From the NCBI GenBank assembly GCA_947561585.1, contig CANNZV010002293.1, positions 122,453 to 186,452 of the forward strand: DNA of 64,000 nt. The letters run 5' to 3'. Both the position numbers and the translations under genes were made by a program. The notes under the pieces were generated by a model. That model worked only from the letters and a program-made list of their open reading frames with translations, was not told the DNA's origin and searched no databases. Positions 48,887-61,051 of the stretch are shown here, one piece after another (the stretch's first letter is position 1; each line of letters begins with the position of its first letter). Origin of the DNA: Caprella mutica (taxonomy: Eukaryota > Arthropoda > Malacostraca > Amphipoda > Caprellidae).

Positions 48887-50870
48887 TACAATGAACTTAG
48901 TAAGATGCTATAACGTGTGATGAATGACGAAAAAGGTTACCTGCAAATTGATTATTCACATATAAAAAGTTTCAGATAAAGCTAGAATTAAAAAGTTTGC
49001 AAAATTGCGAATATCCAAAGGATAATTTGCTGAAATTCGGAACATCGAATAGGTAGCACAGTATACTGAAGGAAAAAATTTGGGATAGTTTACAAAATAG
49101 AAATATTGTGTATGATTGCATTGTAAAAATGATATATATTATAAATCAAAGGGATCATGATTGATAGATGATAATAATGAATATTGTGCTTGAAGCTGAA
49201 ATTTGTAACCAGTAATTGAGCCAATTTAAATTTACAAAATTAATGAGGACGAAGTCTGGAAATAGTTATCATATATTTTATAGCAGAAATGATAGTATTA
49301 ATAAAAAGGTTTGAATTAAATACACATAATAAGAAAATTGCGTGTATATTAATTTTCATGTAAGATAAGAATCATTAGCGTGAGCAATCAATGAAATATT
49401 AATTTCTATATATTGATAATGAAACTTATTCATTCTTAGTCGCAACAATCCACAAGATATGATAACAAGTTAACCTCATAATTTATAATGTGAAGTATTG
49501 ATTACAGTACAGAAACTGCTGGCTCTAAATTTATCTGCAATTATATTAAAATACTAAACTTACTCTAGATCAAAGTACAGAAATTCGAAGGCAGAATTCG
49601 TAGCGGAATCTTTTTCACTTTTTTCTGCCTGTTCCCTGTTCAGTCAGATAAAACTGAAAAAGTAGCTAGAAGGGATAAACCAATGTTGGAACATTCACTG
49701 AAATATTGTGAATAACAGTTCATAAAGATGAACATCAAAGCTTTGTATGAAACAGTAGAGTGATAGGATGTTGCATTTGTGGAGGATAGAATAAATATTA
49801 CAAAATCAACACGTAAAAATTAAGAGAGTAAAATGAATAATTCATTTGGTAGTCACTATTAGAGGAATATGATATGAATATATTAGTTATTAAATGGACA
49901 ATGTTATATACATTTCAAATAAGTAAATTTCCATCAGAGATTGAAACTGTTGTGCGGGTAATAAAACCTTCCATTTAAATTTAGGTGACAGATTTCTTCT
50001 TGAAGCAAAAATAAGAAATGGAATCGAAGAAGTATCTATTGCTCCATGGCTGTCAAATAAAATATATACAACACTACTTTGATAGTAACTTAAAAGATTA
50101 GTATTTTACAATACCGAATTTAATCTAATGTTCGAATTAAACTGAGATAATCCAGTTAAAACTGTTTGTATAAAAGATACTTTCTCCTTCAAGTCTTCAA
50201 TTATAATTAATTTATTAGCAGATTTGAAACCAATTATCTCCTATTATGAAAGCTTTCTTTATTATTAAGTGATTTTGTTAAAAAAACTATTCGATATAAT
50301 TACAAAATATTACGATTCAGTTAGCAAATTTCAATTCAATCAATCCTATGAAATATTGAAATAATCAACGAACAATACAAATACAGAATTTGAACGACAT
50401 CACAATGAATATCTACTCATTCGACATCAAATACACCTATACTTCGTTTCACTTAGATGTCATAAAAACTTAATTTTACAAATAGAGACATACGGATCAT
50501 GCTAAAGGATGAATGGTACTAAATTATATCTACGGACCATTTCTTTGGTATATAAATGATAAGATCAAAAGTGGAATATTGCGAATATTTTCTTTTGCAT
50601 AATGAAGTGTTTGACTGAAACTAATAATTTAAGATATTAATTGATATATTATAACGTATCTATAATCATTATATTGTACTCTATTTAATTCACAAATGTT
50701 CTTCTTGGAATCGGTAATGATGTGAATATAGCTCTGAAATGGTTAATCAAAATTCAAAATTTGCGTGTATCAATACATAAAACATCCTTTTTAATAAGCT
50801 ATGTAGCACGCTTCAATAATATTAGTCTATATAGTACAACAGTTATGATGCTTTTTAATAGACTGGAAAA
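48887..50870. other. Right-arm sequence, candidate exon only
   Basis: Partner of 3671-5665. Contains the broken exon copy at 49564-49644; otherwise nothing recognisable. Confidence 0.6.
49564..49644 (-). pseudogene. Broken right-arm copy of the 4.9-kb candidate exon
   Basis: 81 bases against 74 on the left. A GAACAGG duplication near the 5' end shifts the frame, and the acceptor tract is interrupted (TTTTATCTG). The donor GTAAGT is intact. The rest reads AEKSEKDSATNSAFEFLYFD. Confidence 0.4.
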
Positions 50871-51071
50871 CTATTCATTTAATTGATGGTAGAGTAAGTT
50901 GTTTTCAACATCAGAGTATCCACACGTCTGACCCCTTCCTTCTGTCATCTGACGTCCCTTTAACTCTATCAAGGATGTCATTTGCAACTGACAATTCGTG
51001 AAAAGTTTTCCCCACAATTTGAATTCGACAGTTTTGTTTTCGACTCTGTCGAGAGAAATGTTATTCGACAT
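50871..51071 (-). CDS. Short conserved open frame, right-arm copy (unrecognised)
   Basis: 66 codons: MSNNISLDRVENKTVEFKL, then TNCQLQMTSLIELKGR and YSDVENNLLYHQLNE. Partner of 3476-3670; both remain open, with compensating small indels near the GRG stretch. The start codon is conserved. Unrecognised; translation is not shown. Confidence 0.35.
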   Translation of the reverse strand: MSNNISLDRVENKTVEFKLWGKLFTNCQLQMTSLIELKGRQMTEGRGQTCGYSDVENNLLYHQLNE

Positions 51072-51904
51072 GGAGACTTTATTTTGGTTTGAGAATTGTT
51101 TGATGTTCCTTTTAAGGCAATTGGTTTGAAGGTTTGAAACTCAAAGGACAAACATACATAAAGAAATTAGAAACATTAAATTGAAAAGCTTTAGGTTAAA
51201 ACATTTTATATTTATTAATATAGCGCAGCACTTCAGAACAATATTTAGTCAATGTGAACTGAAGTATTAGTAATTTAGAAGATTATCAAATGAATTGCGA
51301 GTTATAATCAATATGAGTCAATTTGCTCAGTATTGATCTAATTTTTGGTCAACATTAATCAAAGGCATTTAGTTATATATCTGTGTATTTATGTATGTGT
51401 GTAGTTAACAGCCATTAGTTACAGTGACAAAATTGAATAAAATCAAACATTGATCTAAAAAAACAAATAAAATAGAAAAATTCATTTTACCAGCTCAGAC
51501 TTACTACGAACCAAAGCAATTACTTTTTGCTTCATGAAAATTCAATTCAAATAAATACAAAATACCTTATATCCCAACTTATATTCACTTTACAATATCA
51601 TTGTTGTTGCGTCCTAAAATGGCTGAATAAAATTTTAGTAATTATCACTTCAGGAGGGATGTTTTTGCTCTAATTTTAATGTATATTTAATAATTTAATT
51701 TGTTCGTTTCCCGGAGTAAATAAATCTCTTAGCATCATTAAGATCAGACCGTTACTTCTGAAGTAGTCAATGAAATTTATTTATCGCTCTGTTTTCAGGA
51801 ACTGAAACCGGCATAAATCAGAGACATGTGAAATAGAATAAACAGAAAGTGAGAAAGATTGTCTAAATAGTTTTATATTGACTCACAGATATATACAGAA
51901 TAGT

Positions 51905-52095
51905 TAATAATGATTTAGGGAAGGATTACCCAACCAATCAAAGTTAATGGGAACCATGTGAGTACTAGATTCACAAATCGTATAGGTACTGTGTGATTTT
52001 TTACAAATGGGGCAACAAGGTCACAGCATGGGCTGAAGCATGTTAGGTTGAAACAATCTTGGCAAAGGATGTTGCCGAGGAGATAGTTTAATAAA
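51905..52095 (+). repeat. Dispersed repeat, copy 2 of 3
   Basis: Arm partner of 2480-2650. The minus strand is open (51915-52115), reading KNHTVPIRFVNLVLTWFP and LTLIGWVILP, which parallels the frame in copy 3. Confidence 0.6.
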
Positions 52096-52579
52096 GAAAA
52101 ATAGTTTAACATCAATATATCAATATTTTATTAATTTCGACTGATTAAATCCTCCCTATTCCAGGATATAATCTTTCCAATACGTTAATCAAGTTTCAGC
52201 CATATATACGTTAATACTCTATATGTAAATCTGGTTTTGCCTATATGACAATTCAATGAGATGGATTCTCCACATTGAACCAACCTTCTACCAAGGTAAC
52301 ATTCCATGAGAATGTAAAACCACAGCAACCCCATGTACCCCATGTAATTTCTAGATTACTTTTCAGTCTGCCATTTCTTTCCATCTAACCATCTAGTACC
52401 CCATTATATGATTTTTTGTAAATTAATTGCTTTTATCATATTAATGTACTGGGCCAAATTTTATTTACCCATGAGCGATATGAATAGTGTTATTATATTG
52501 AATGAATTTGGTTTGTCGAGATTAAACTCCTCAGTCAGATTAAACTCAGTTCTAAATAAATGTATGGTTTAATTCCCAC

Positions 52580-52771
52580 ATGTTAGAGGATGAACTCACT
52601 CAACATGAAGATAATGTCTGGTTATTTGGAGACAGAGATACTTTGGAACAGACCTTATTTTGCACGCAACCTGATGCTGATGCATTTAATGAGTCACTTG
52701 AAGTCATTGCATCGATACTCTGCAGCCATGAGAAGGAGATGGAAAGAGAAAAAGAAATGAAGAGGGATTGA
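52580..52771 (+). CDS. Short open frame, right-arm copy of a coding-like remnant
   Basis: 63 codons beginning MLEDELTQHEDNVWLFGDRD, with FCTQPDADAFNESLEVIASI and an acidic/basic coiled-coil-like tail, EKEMEREKEMKRD. The left-arm copy (1780-1975) has a nonsense change. The downstream sequence stays Glu/Asp-rich past the stop. No family recognised. It could be a gene fragment; no splice sites were assigned. Confidence 0.35.
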   Translation: MLEDELTQHEDNVWLFGDRDTLEQTLFCTQPDADAFNESLEVIASILCSHEKEMEREKEMKRD

Positions 52772-54112
52772 GATGAAGAAGAAGATATATTAGAAATATT
52801 CGAATAAAGAAGCAATAAATACAAATCACAATTTTCTCATTATTATCAATTATCATAATGGACGGTTTTATTGTCGTTAACAGTTATTGGACGTGTTTTT
52901 CTAAGTTCACTGGAAAGTACACATTTCATTAGAAAAATATAACACATGAAATTTTGTGTAAGAATAATATAAGTAATAGTCAAATAAGGCATCACTTTTC
53001 TGACAGGAAAATAAAGAACTATATTTCCCTTACAATCAAAATTTTCAATAAGTAATTGGAAATTTATGTATTATACATACATAGTAATATTTAATCTGAA
53101 AAATTCTCTTTATTAAAAAAATATCAAAATAAACACGTGAGCATTCTAAAAAAATTATATAAGAAAATAATGTTGCCAAATAATAATAGTGTACATATAG
53201 TATTATCATTATTTTCAAAGTAATTTATCATTCCAATATAGTTACAAAGTTTGAAATATCCTTTAGCCTAACATTAATTTTCTGCCCAACCTTATCTTGT
53301 AACAACAAATAATTTCATCCCGTGAATGTTCACTTCATTTTTACGAATATTGAATAATAATTTATTTATCAGAGTGCAAAGTAGACTTATAGAATATATA
53401 TTCTGAACAGGAGAAAAGATGGGGAGAAGAGTGCAAAAGAGTTAGATTGATACTTTTCATTTACTTTTTATTATAGTAATTAGCTACAATTTTTCACTAA
53501 ATTGTTCAATCTTTCAATTTCTTAATAAATACCAAAATTCACTTAATTAAAAAAATTCATCATATAACTAAATTTTACTAAAGGGGTAAATGAAAACTAT
53601 TATAGGATATTAAAAGGAAAGTGAGATTGAGAAGATAAAGGGTATGAAATATGAAACAAGGAAATATTCTCCTACAGGTGAATATTGAATCGTTTTACAA
53701 AAGTATGACTTTTGTAGCAGTGCAGTTTCTACGAATTCAGGGCAGCAAAATATTATTCAGAATTTATAAAGTGTTTCTGAAGTGTTACAGGCAATAAATC
53801 ACGTTGCAGTCTCGTAAACAATATTTTTCTCATCGGGAAAATGTGAACATGTACTACTTTGTTAACTAGATGATGGGAAAGTTTTCGTTTAATATCAACC
53901 CTTACAGCTCCTGAGTGAACAATGAGGAGGTTTCGGAGTCACTTCATCCCATGGTATTCATTGACTTCTCTGATGATTAGTTTTCGACTCATAATGCGTC
54001 TTTTTGCCAGTTTGACATCGACGGATTTGGTCTGTCTTAAACGCTTTTTCTTTCCCGCCACCGGATTTTTTTTCTCTTTCGATCCGTTTTATGGCTGTGG
54101 CTACTTATTCAG

Positions 54113-54230
54113 CATTAACCCAAGCAACACAAGTTAATGCGGCCCATGTGGGCACTAGGTATACAAAGCGTGCTGGTACCGTGTGTTTTTTTGCAAAATG
54201 GGCCAACATGGTGACAGCATGTGCTCTAGG
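54113..54230 (+). repeat. Dispersed repeat, copy 3 of 3
   Basis: Shares CCCATGTGGGCACTAGG and ATGGGCCAACATGGTGACAG with copies 1 and 2 at lower identity. The minus strand reads TMLAHFAKKHTVPARFVYLV and PTW. It is followed directly by a 15-bp tandem repeat. Confidence 0.6.
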
Positions 54231-54312
54231 ACAACTGGTACCTGGACAACTCGTACCCGGACAACTGGTATACAGGACAACTCTATACATATTAGGCAGG
54301 ACAACTATATAA
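54227..54312 (+). repeat. 15-bp tandem repeat (about 4-5 units)
   Basis: TAGGACAACTGGTAC, CTGGACAACTCGTAC, CCGGACAACTGGTAT and similar, ending with a displaced unit at 54297-54312. Abuts copy 3 of the dispersed repeat. Confidence 0.85.
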
Positions 54313-57269
54313 ATTGTATAAGGCAATTTTGAAATTACAGTATATTCAATTTTTTTGGAAAATAAAAAAAACTAAAATTTATATTATTGTCAGTATAAAG
54401 GAAAGATGTTCAAATTAACTTTCATATGAGATTTTAAAACAAATACTAACAATCTCTTCATCGTCCCCAAGTTGTATAAAATAATCCTGCTACTCGCTTT
54501 AAGAGTGTAAGTTATATAATAACAAAATGTAGATCTATATTTTTTGACCTTGACAGTGGAATGATTAAACATTTTACATTTCAGTTTGAAGAATATTTAA
54601 TGGGATGAGTTCAATAACACGTATAAGTGTCTTTTAATTGAAAAGATATTACTAAGAAGGCATATTATTAGTGTCTTCTTATGATCTACTTTCTATTTCA
54701 CCATTTGCAACTCTTTACTAATTAGCAAAGCATCTTCAGCAGCTCCACCATAAGGCATATTACCTCCACTCAATTTCTCCATCGTTTCATTATAACTCAC
54801 TCAATTAGGGTCAAAAGAACTTCAGAAGATTATATTTATACCCGGACTATTTTGTACTTTTGAATTGTGCATCATGTTGGAAGTTTTTCAAATTGAATTC
54901 ATTATCAATTGAGATCATTAAAATTGTTTATGCAGATAATTTGATATATAGAGACAAGTTGGCAATATATAGCTAATTAGAGTCTAATTCTCTCTCGAAT
55001 CAAGATTTCGAATTGAATAAAAGATTGGTATAGCAATCGTGTGAGTTGTGGAGTAATTCGAAATTTGGAAATACGTTGAGTCATCAAAAAAATGTGAGAG
55101 AACAGATAATTGGAACCTGGTTGTCCACCACTGATTGCAATAAATGAGAAAATAAATCATCTATTTACAAGAATGATCACCTTGTAAATTAATCAGAAAC
55201 TTAAAATCTCAAATTACAAACGAAATCACATAAATATGCTATTCAAATTTTATTGTAATTACTGTATTTTAGATTTTTTACTAATATTATACGTAAGTAA
55301 ATTTAAAATGTAGAAATTAATGTTTGAAATAAATAACAAACTACTTTTTTTAAATAAACACCAATTGCACTACTTCCTTTATTTGTTTCAACATAAATTA
55401 TTTTATTTAGTTATCTTCAGTATTTGAGACTATAATTATGATTATGTTTCAGAGTGATATTCACCAAATAAGATATCAATCCATTTTAAATTCAGACTGA
55501 AAAACACAAAGTTATGTTTAGATAAAATTAGTGATCTGATAAGTTCGAAAACTGCTTTTGTTCAAACTGCCTCTAATCATAAATAACAATCACAATCGAG
55601 TGAATAATTTTGTTTAAAATGAAACTTGCAACATGACAAATAAAAATAATAAGAATTGAATGACTCGCTTCTTCTTTTCAGCAAAATTATATTTTCTGAA
55701 TTGCATTTTCTATCTTGAATTACCTTTGGCAATCTGATTCACACTAATATCGTACATTTTCGCTTGAATTTTTATCTAATTGCTATTCTTAATTCATTTT
55801 TCTTTTAGATCCTTTAATTCAATTTCTATCCCCAAAATTATGTGATTAGTTCTCTATATTGAAATATTAATATTCTTTTAAATATTTGAAATATTAATGT
55901 TGGAAATATCAATTTCAATCTTCGTATATCGACCTCCACAGAAAGGGAGATATTCTGGGGCTTTAAATAACTTGAAACCTACCTTCCAGATTTATCTGGA
56001 ATTGAAAAATGTTCTTATATATTTCCATAAAAAGAATTGGAATGGAAAAAGAGCGCCAGGAAACCGATAGGAATATTTACTTATATTACTTCAATTAACG
56101 TAAAAAATCCAATATATGAATAGAATTACAATTCCATCCTCATTATATTCAATTTCTGGTGACTAAATCTATGAAATAATCACTGCCATTTCATTCAATC
56201 TAATAGCGTTAAAATAATTCCCATACAACATATATACTGACCGAAAATTCATAACTTACCAAATTCATTTTTTATTTCTACTAAATTGATCATAAGTTTT
56301 TAATTATTAATATATATGCTAACTCACAGTTTACAGTAACATGATATAAGAAGGTGAATAACTTTTTAGTTTTGGCGAGAAATTTGATCATGTTTTGGAA
56401 AATTAAAAGTACAACTTTATTGTATAAACATTTCTTATAAAACAGTATATCAAAGTTTCGCAATATACGTTAAAAATAGTTTTCGGTGCCTTTTATCAAC
56501 TCAATTTAGGCTATTTTCAGTGAAAAGTTTTATATTGAAACCTTACCTAATAAGGCACTTATTTTGTTATTATATCACTAATTATTTTTGACTTACGAGT
56601 ATTTGAAGAAGTTGTTTTGAAACTTTATTCAATTATAATAGTAAGAAGGATGAAAAATGGTGTATTTTCTTTTATATTAATGATTGATAAATGGATTAAA
56701 AGAGATCAAAGCTTAGCAAATAACAGTATTAAATAGATAGAATAAACTACAGTTTTAATAAAACTTTGATTATGATTTTTCGTTATATCATGGACCAAAA
56801 CTTAAAATTGTTTAATAAAGAATCATGAAAGTATTTATATAGAGCTTAACACTTTTAAAAAATGGGATTTACAATACTGAGAAAACCTACCAATAACCTG
56901 TAGATTCGTTTTAACTGTAGGTGATGTTATAAAAGAAGTGAACATTTAACCTATCTGAAAAACTCTTATCGATATTTGATATCTATGAAATGAAGTACTG
57001 AAATGCGTTTCGCGATATGCCGTATTCGTCTGCAGACTGTGAAATTAATTTAGGGTTGTGTATAATAATAGAAATATACTTCATCGGTAAATTTATACAC
57101 TAAAAAAGAATACACATGTAATATATTTGTAGATAAAATAATTGATAATCTAAATCGATTGATGTATTACTAATGGATGATTTTGTATTGTTTTTTGAAA
57201 GAGCATTCATCTTTTACTTAGAACCAAATATATGTTCTCCAAAATCCTAAATTTAGGTTATCCAAAAGC

Positions 57270-57405
57270 CCAAATAAAAGTCATCCAAAAGACCAAATAT
57301 GAGTCATCCCAAAACCCAAATATGAGTCATTTCAAAGCCTAAATATGAGTCATTTCAAACCCAAGTATGAGTCATTTCAATGCCTAAATATGAGTCATTT
57401 CAAAG
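57270..57405 (+). repeat. 23-bp tandem repeat (about 6 units)
   Basis: Unit AAATATGAGTCATTTCAAAG plus CCT, more diverged toward 57240. Confidence 0.85.
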
Positions 57406-57562
57406 TACTTTGTATCGCTTTACAAAAGCTAAAACATTGTCCTCTTTCACCCAAAGCTTTGAAATTCTGCCATCATCACTAACGGTCTCAAAGGTTATGT
57501 TTTTTAACGGAGCAGTTTGTCCGATTAGAATTATTAATGAAGTCCAGCCAGAATTGAGAGTA

Positions 57563-59134
57563 CACTGCGACCAGAATTATTAGTCCTAAGTGTTTATTGA
57601 CTATATCTCAAAAACGGGCAGCGATAAATTTACGAAATTTTCACCATAAGTGTAGAAGAATATGAGACACATTCGTGTCATTATACGAAGGTTAACTCTT
57701 TTTAATTTTGAATTTATTTAATATTTCCATTTTTCAGGTGACCAGAATTATTAGTCCCGATTTTTTCGTTTCTTTATAAATTTGTTACAAGGATAAATAA
57801 ACGAATTTTTTAAATAACAAAACTTTTAACATCAAATACCAAATACAAATACACTTTGTAAACACAAGAAAGTAGTCAATAGTGAATTTAATATGGCAGA
57901 AATCATGATTATTTCCTTGGGATTTTATGACTTGAAACATTCGTTCAGTGACAGAATCTGATAGTTTTTTGATAGTAGAAGGATCCACAGCCTTCGCAGC
58001 ATTCTGTATGGCAGCCCAGAGATCATTTTTTGATGAATACTGCTTCCCATTGCTGTAAACACTTCTTTTGATGATGGCCCATAAATTTTCAATGGGATTT
58101 AAATCGGGTGAGCAGGCAGGCCAGTCCATCAGGGTGTTATTCTTGAAGCCCAGTGAGTGCAAGAACTCTTTGGTTTTCTTTGCTGCATGCGACGGAGCAT
58201 TATCTTGCATAAATATGATTTTACGGCGTTGTTCCAAAGGCAGGTCATCTAACCAGTCTGAAAGAGCAGAATCGATGAACTCACAGTAGCGCTTAGAATC
58301 GAGTTTAACACCTTCTTGCACCTTCACAGGACCAATGAGTACATCCCCTATAATTCCCGCCCAAAACATCACCCCTCCACCACCTTGCTGACGTCGCAAA
58401 CGCATTTGGGAAGGGTCATCCCCAAACACCCATCCTTTGGACCATCCATCAGGGCCATCCAAAGTTGCTCTACATTCGTCAGTGAATAATATAAGCTTTG
58501 GAGAGGTTCTCATATATCTCTTGGCCCAATTTAGACGCCTCTCTTTGTGTTTTGGGGTGAGAGGAGGAGTTATAGTGGCTTTTTTTTGTTTATCAAATTT
58601 TCCAAGAACTGAATTGCGGGTCGATTTAAACACATCTGCAACCCCGGAAGCGGAAAAAATGTCCTTGCTTGTTGAACCAGAGTTCTTCTTCAATGTAGCC
58701 TTCAGGCGGCGCACATCCCTTTCTGATAGTTTCCTCAATTTGCCTTTATCCTTGCGTTCTTTACGAATTTTCGGATTTTCCGAAAAACGCTTGATGGTTT
58801 TTACATGGCGTCCAATTTGTGCAGCTATTTCAGCTTGAGGCTTCTTCTTAGCTGTTAACTTGATGATAAGGTTTTTTTCTTGCTCTGAAAGGTCCTTTCC
58901 ACGCCCCATTTTCAACTAATTAAATAAAAATTATGTACTGGACTAATAATTATGGTCACCTGAAAAAAGGAAATATTAAATAAATTCAAAACAAAGAAGA
59001 GTACAACTTTGAAAATTAGTTAGAACGTGTCTCATACTCTTCTACACCTATGGTTGAAATTTCGAAAATCTTCCGCAAACGGTTTTAGAGTTATGGGCAA
59101 AAAACTCTTTGGACTAATAATTCTGATCGCAGTG
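57563..59134 (-). mobile_element. Tc1/mariner-superfamily transposon (DD37E type), full length
   Basis: 1572 bp beginning CACTGCGACCAGAATTATTA and ending in its inverse with one change in the first 20. TA lies on both sides (57561-57562, 59135-59136). A second copy of the end motif (GTGACCAGAATTATTAGTCC) lies about 180 bp inside each end (57737-57760; inverse at 58931-58956), an IR/DR arrangement. It contains one transposase gene on the minus strand. Complete ends plus a long intact frame make it the least decayed mobile element here. Confidence 0.95.
57785..58915 (-). CDS. Tc1/mariner-superfamily transposase, DD37E
   Basis: 376 codons from ATG at 58913-58915. It would cut and paste the surrounding element in the nucleus. 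The N-terminal helix-turn-helix region (about residues 9-110; LSEQEKNLIIKL, AEIAAQIGRHVKTIKRF, KLSERDVRRL) binds the terminal repeats in this family. The catalytic core has D146 (LILFTDECRATLDGP), a GGGGVMFWAGI strand, D238 (IIFMQDNAPSHAA) and E276 (WPACSPDLNPIENLW), with 37 residues between the last two. No stop or frameshift interrupts it. The conserved part ends near ERMFQVIKSQGNNHD; the last 35-40 residues are hydrophobic, AT-coded and unlike the family, suggesting loss of the normal stop and read-through into the 3' region. Family-typical length is about 340. Possibly still active; activity not shown. Confidence 0.95.
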   Translation of the reverse strand: MKMGRGKDLSEQEKNLIIKLTAKKKPQAEIAAQIGRHVKTIKRFSENPKIRKERKDKGKLRKLSERDVRRLKATLKKNSGSTSKDIFSASGVADVFKSTRNSVLGKFDKQKKATITPPLTPKHKERRLNWAKRYMRTSPKLILFTDECRATLDGPDGWSKGWVFGDDPSQMRLRRQQGGGGVMFWAGIIGDVLIGPVKVQEGVKLDSKRYCEFIDSALSDWLDDLPLEQRRKIIFMQDNAPSHAAKKTKEFLHSLGFKNNTLMDWPACSPDLNPIENLWAIIKRSVYSNGKQYSSKNDLWAAIQNAAKAVDPSTIKKLSDSVTERMFQVIKSQGNNHDFCHIKFTIDYFLVFTKCICIWYLMLKVLLFKKFVYLSL

Positions 59135-60959
59135 TATGTTCGCTTCATATTTGTTATACATATTTTTAAAAGGAATGAAGTAACGATAGTTGTATCCTTT
59201 TAAGAAACAATTTGATATTAGTTAATGTAACAAATTATATATTAATATTGATAAATATTATATTTTTATGTTTATCACCATGAAAATAATTACTATTACA
59301 ATTGATGATCTCTATGTGAAACAGATTTAAGTAGATTAATTTGTAAAAATATAATATAACTAAGGCTTCTTGTAATTTTATATTATCTAGAATCAGTTCA
59401 AACTAAACAGCTAATTACAAAGCATTTGGCTTAAAATAACTACAGTTTTATAAATATTCCAGTACCTTGACAGATTAGGTGTATTTAAAATACTACTACC
59501 AAAAAAATAATAATGTATTTAATATCAAAACTATCACTGTACCCGATTTATAGATCCAATAATTAAGTTTCCTGTAAACTCTTTCACTATAAGTTGAAAC
59601 CAAGAAAGTGAGTTGACAATTTCTGTACAGGCCTAACGCTAGCCAGTGAGTTTAAATTCAGCCAGTGACTGTTGTATAACTCATTCAATCAACTCCCGAG
59701 TGATATTCAGTGTGTGTCCTCTCCCAAATTCAAAGTACATCCTCCATTTGCCGAATGGTAAGTACTGTTGTTACTCTCAAAGTGAGATATAAACACAACA
59801 TTTGAGAATGTCTTCACAAAAGAGGGAAATGAAGAGGAACTAATCGCACTGGAGTGGACCGTAACTTAACTTAGAGGACTGGGTGTAAAAGTTGGCACTT
59901 TTCCCGCTTCTTATTTTTTCAGTCCAAGGAATTGGATATCATAAACTAGAGAAATTTTCGACTGATGAACTCATGAAATAAACTTTGACACAAGTTTTGG
60001 AGTTCCAAATGCATTGTTAAGGAGACAACAAACCGCTTGTTTGCGACAACACTGTCATAACTCCAAAAAAGCTTTTTTTCAGGAGAGGCATTTTAGTATA
60101 TTTAATGTACGTACATTTATTTGTATATCGTTAGGACATTTAGCCTCTCTAGCGTTACATTTTCGAGCTATGATTATGAAACTTTTACCAAACAAATTAG
60201 TTTTTTATGATTTATATGTCTATATTTGAAAATACATGTTTTTGTTGTTATGACGTTATTCCTGCAAACAAGCGAAACATAGATTAAATACAACCACTCA
60301 AAAGAACAATTTCCTCATAATTGATTTGATAAATTACTAGCCGCATATTGGTCGGATAGCTTTCCATAAACATTTATTTCAAACAATGATTATAAATTAT
60401 AATGCTTCGTTTTATAAATTGGAAACAAGTTAAATCATTTGCTATAGAATCGAAATCCAGTTCTGTAGAATGTATATAATATACAGATACGACAATCATA
60501 TCAAATCATTACTCTCGAATAATTATAAGAATTACAACAAAATAGTAAATATTTTACATGTCATATTCACAGGTAAGAAATTGTTGTATAAAAGTTTGAT
60601 AGAATCCAAAAAATATGTGGAGAGTGAAGAGATAGCAGTGGATATTTTGAATTAAAAGAACTCTGTGATTTTATTTAACTAAAGAAAAGAACCATTACGT
60701 GAGAAATAAATAACACGGATGTTTTGATTGAAGTTTTCGGATACAATTCATGACAAATTCTATATTTTATTCTAATTTTGTTAATTTTGAAATCTCTAAC
60801 ATTGATTATTAGTGAGATTATTTAAATAAATTTTTTAACAACAAGTAAATGTCCGAATATAAACATTATTAAGTCAAAGGAGACTATTAACAATAGATAA
60901 ACATGACTGAAAAGTTAATTGTTTGATTCATATTTGTTCGAACAAATCCATTTACAACA

Positions 60960-61051
60960 AGAAGCAACTTTCTTTAAATAATTTAAAAAAACAATTATCT
61001 TCATTTAGACAATGAACATTAAAAATAAAAGATAAGCTTCTCTGCTCTACA
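60960..61051 (-). mobile_element. Fragment of the non-LTR element 3' UTR
   Basis: The reverse complement matches 1296-1392, including GTAGAGCAGAGAAGCTTATC and TTAATGTTCATTGTCT, with scattered differences. It is cut off before the oligo(A) end and shows no coding sequence. It indicates more copies of this family in the genome. Confidence 0.8.

Larger units (their letters stand above)
28455..53297 (-). repeat. Right arm of giant inverted repeat
   Basis: This is the reverse-complement partner of 1-22355. It is longer mainly because the 24-bp satellite occupies 5.85 kb here against 1.1 kb on the left. Right-only material includes the inverted-repeat element at 29083-30058, about 0.6 kb at 34400-34990, and an expanded 24-bp array at 28651-28888. 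It lacks the non-LTR, Tc1-like and hairpin-MITE insertions of the left arm and shows what look like pre-insertion sites. The outer end at 53297 is fixed only by the window edge on the other side, so homology may continue beyond it. Confidence 0.9.
53298..57235. other. Right flank outside the arms, no gene
   Basis: AT-rich sequence with no internal match in the window except at 54113-54230. Somewhat GC-richer at about 53900-54260. Open frames at 53922-54326 overlap the repeat and are not convincing. 54330-57235 shows nothing recognisable. Confidence 0.5.

Noticed and set aside
1..53297. Assembly mirror artefact as the whole explanation of the palindrome
   Set aside because: Roughly 10% divergence, arm-specific insertions with proper target duplications and different array lengths are not expected from a simple read-through chimera. 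Joined divergent haplotypes remain possible and are noted as a test.
58437..58838. Plus-strand open frames of 73 and 133 codons at 58068-58838
   Set aside because: Opposite-strand shadows of the DD37E transposase.
59600..59764. Possible 5' exon: TCAGTG initiator-like motif and ATG followed by GTAAGT
   Set aside because: Only the donor is convincing. No reading frame extends before it and no downstream exon was seen.
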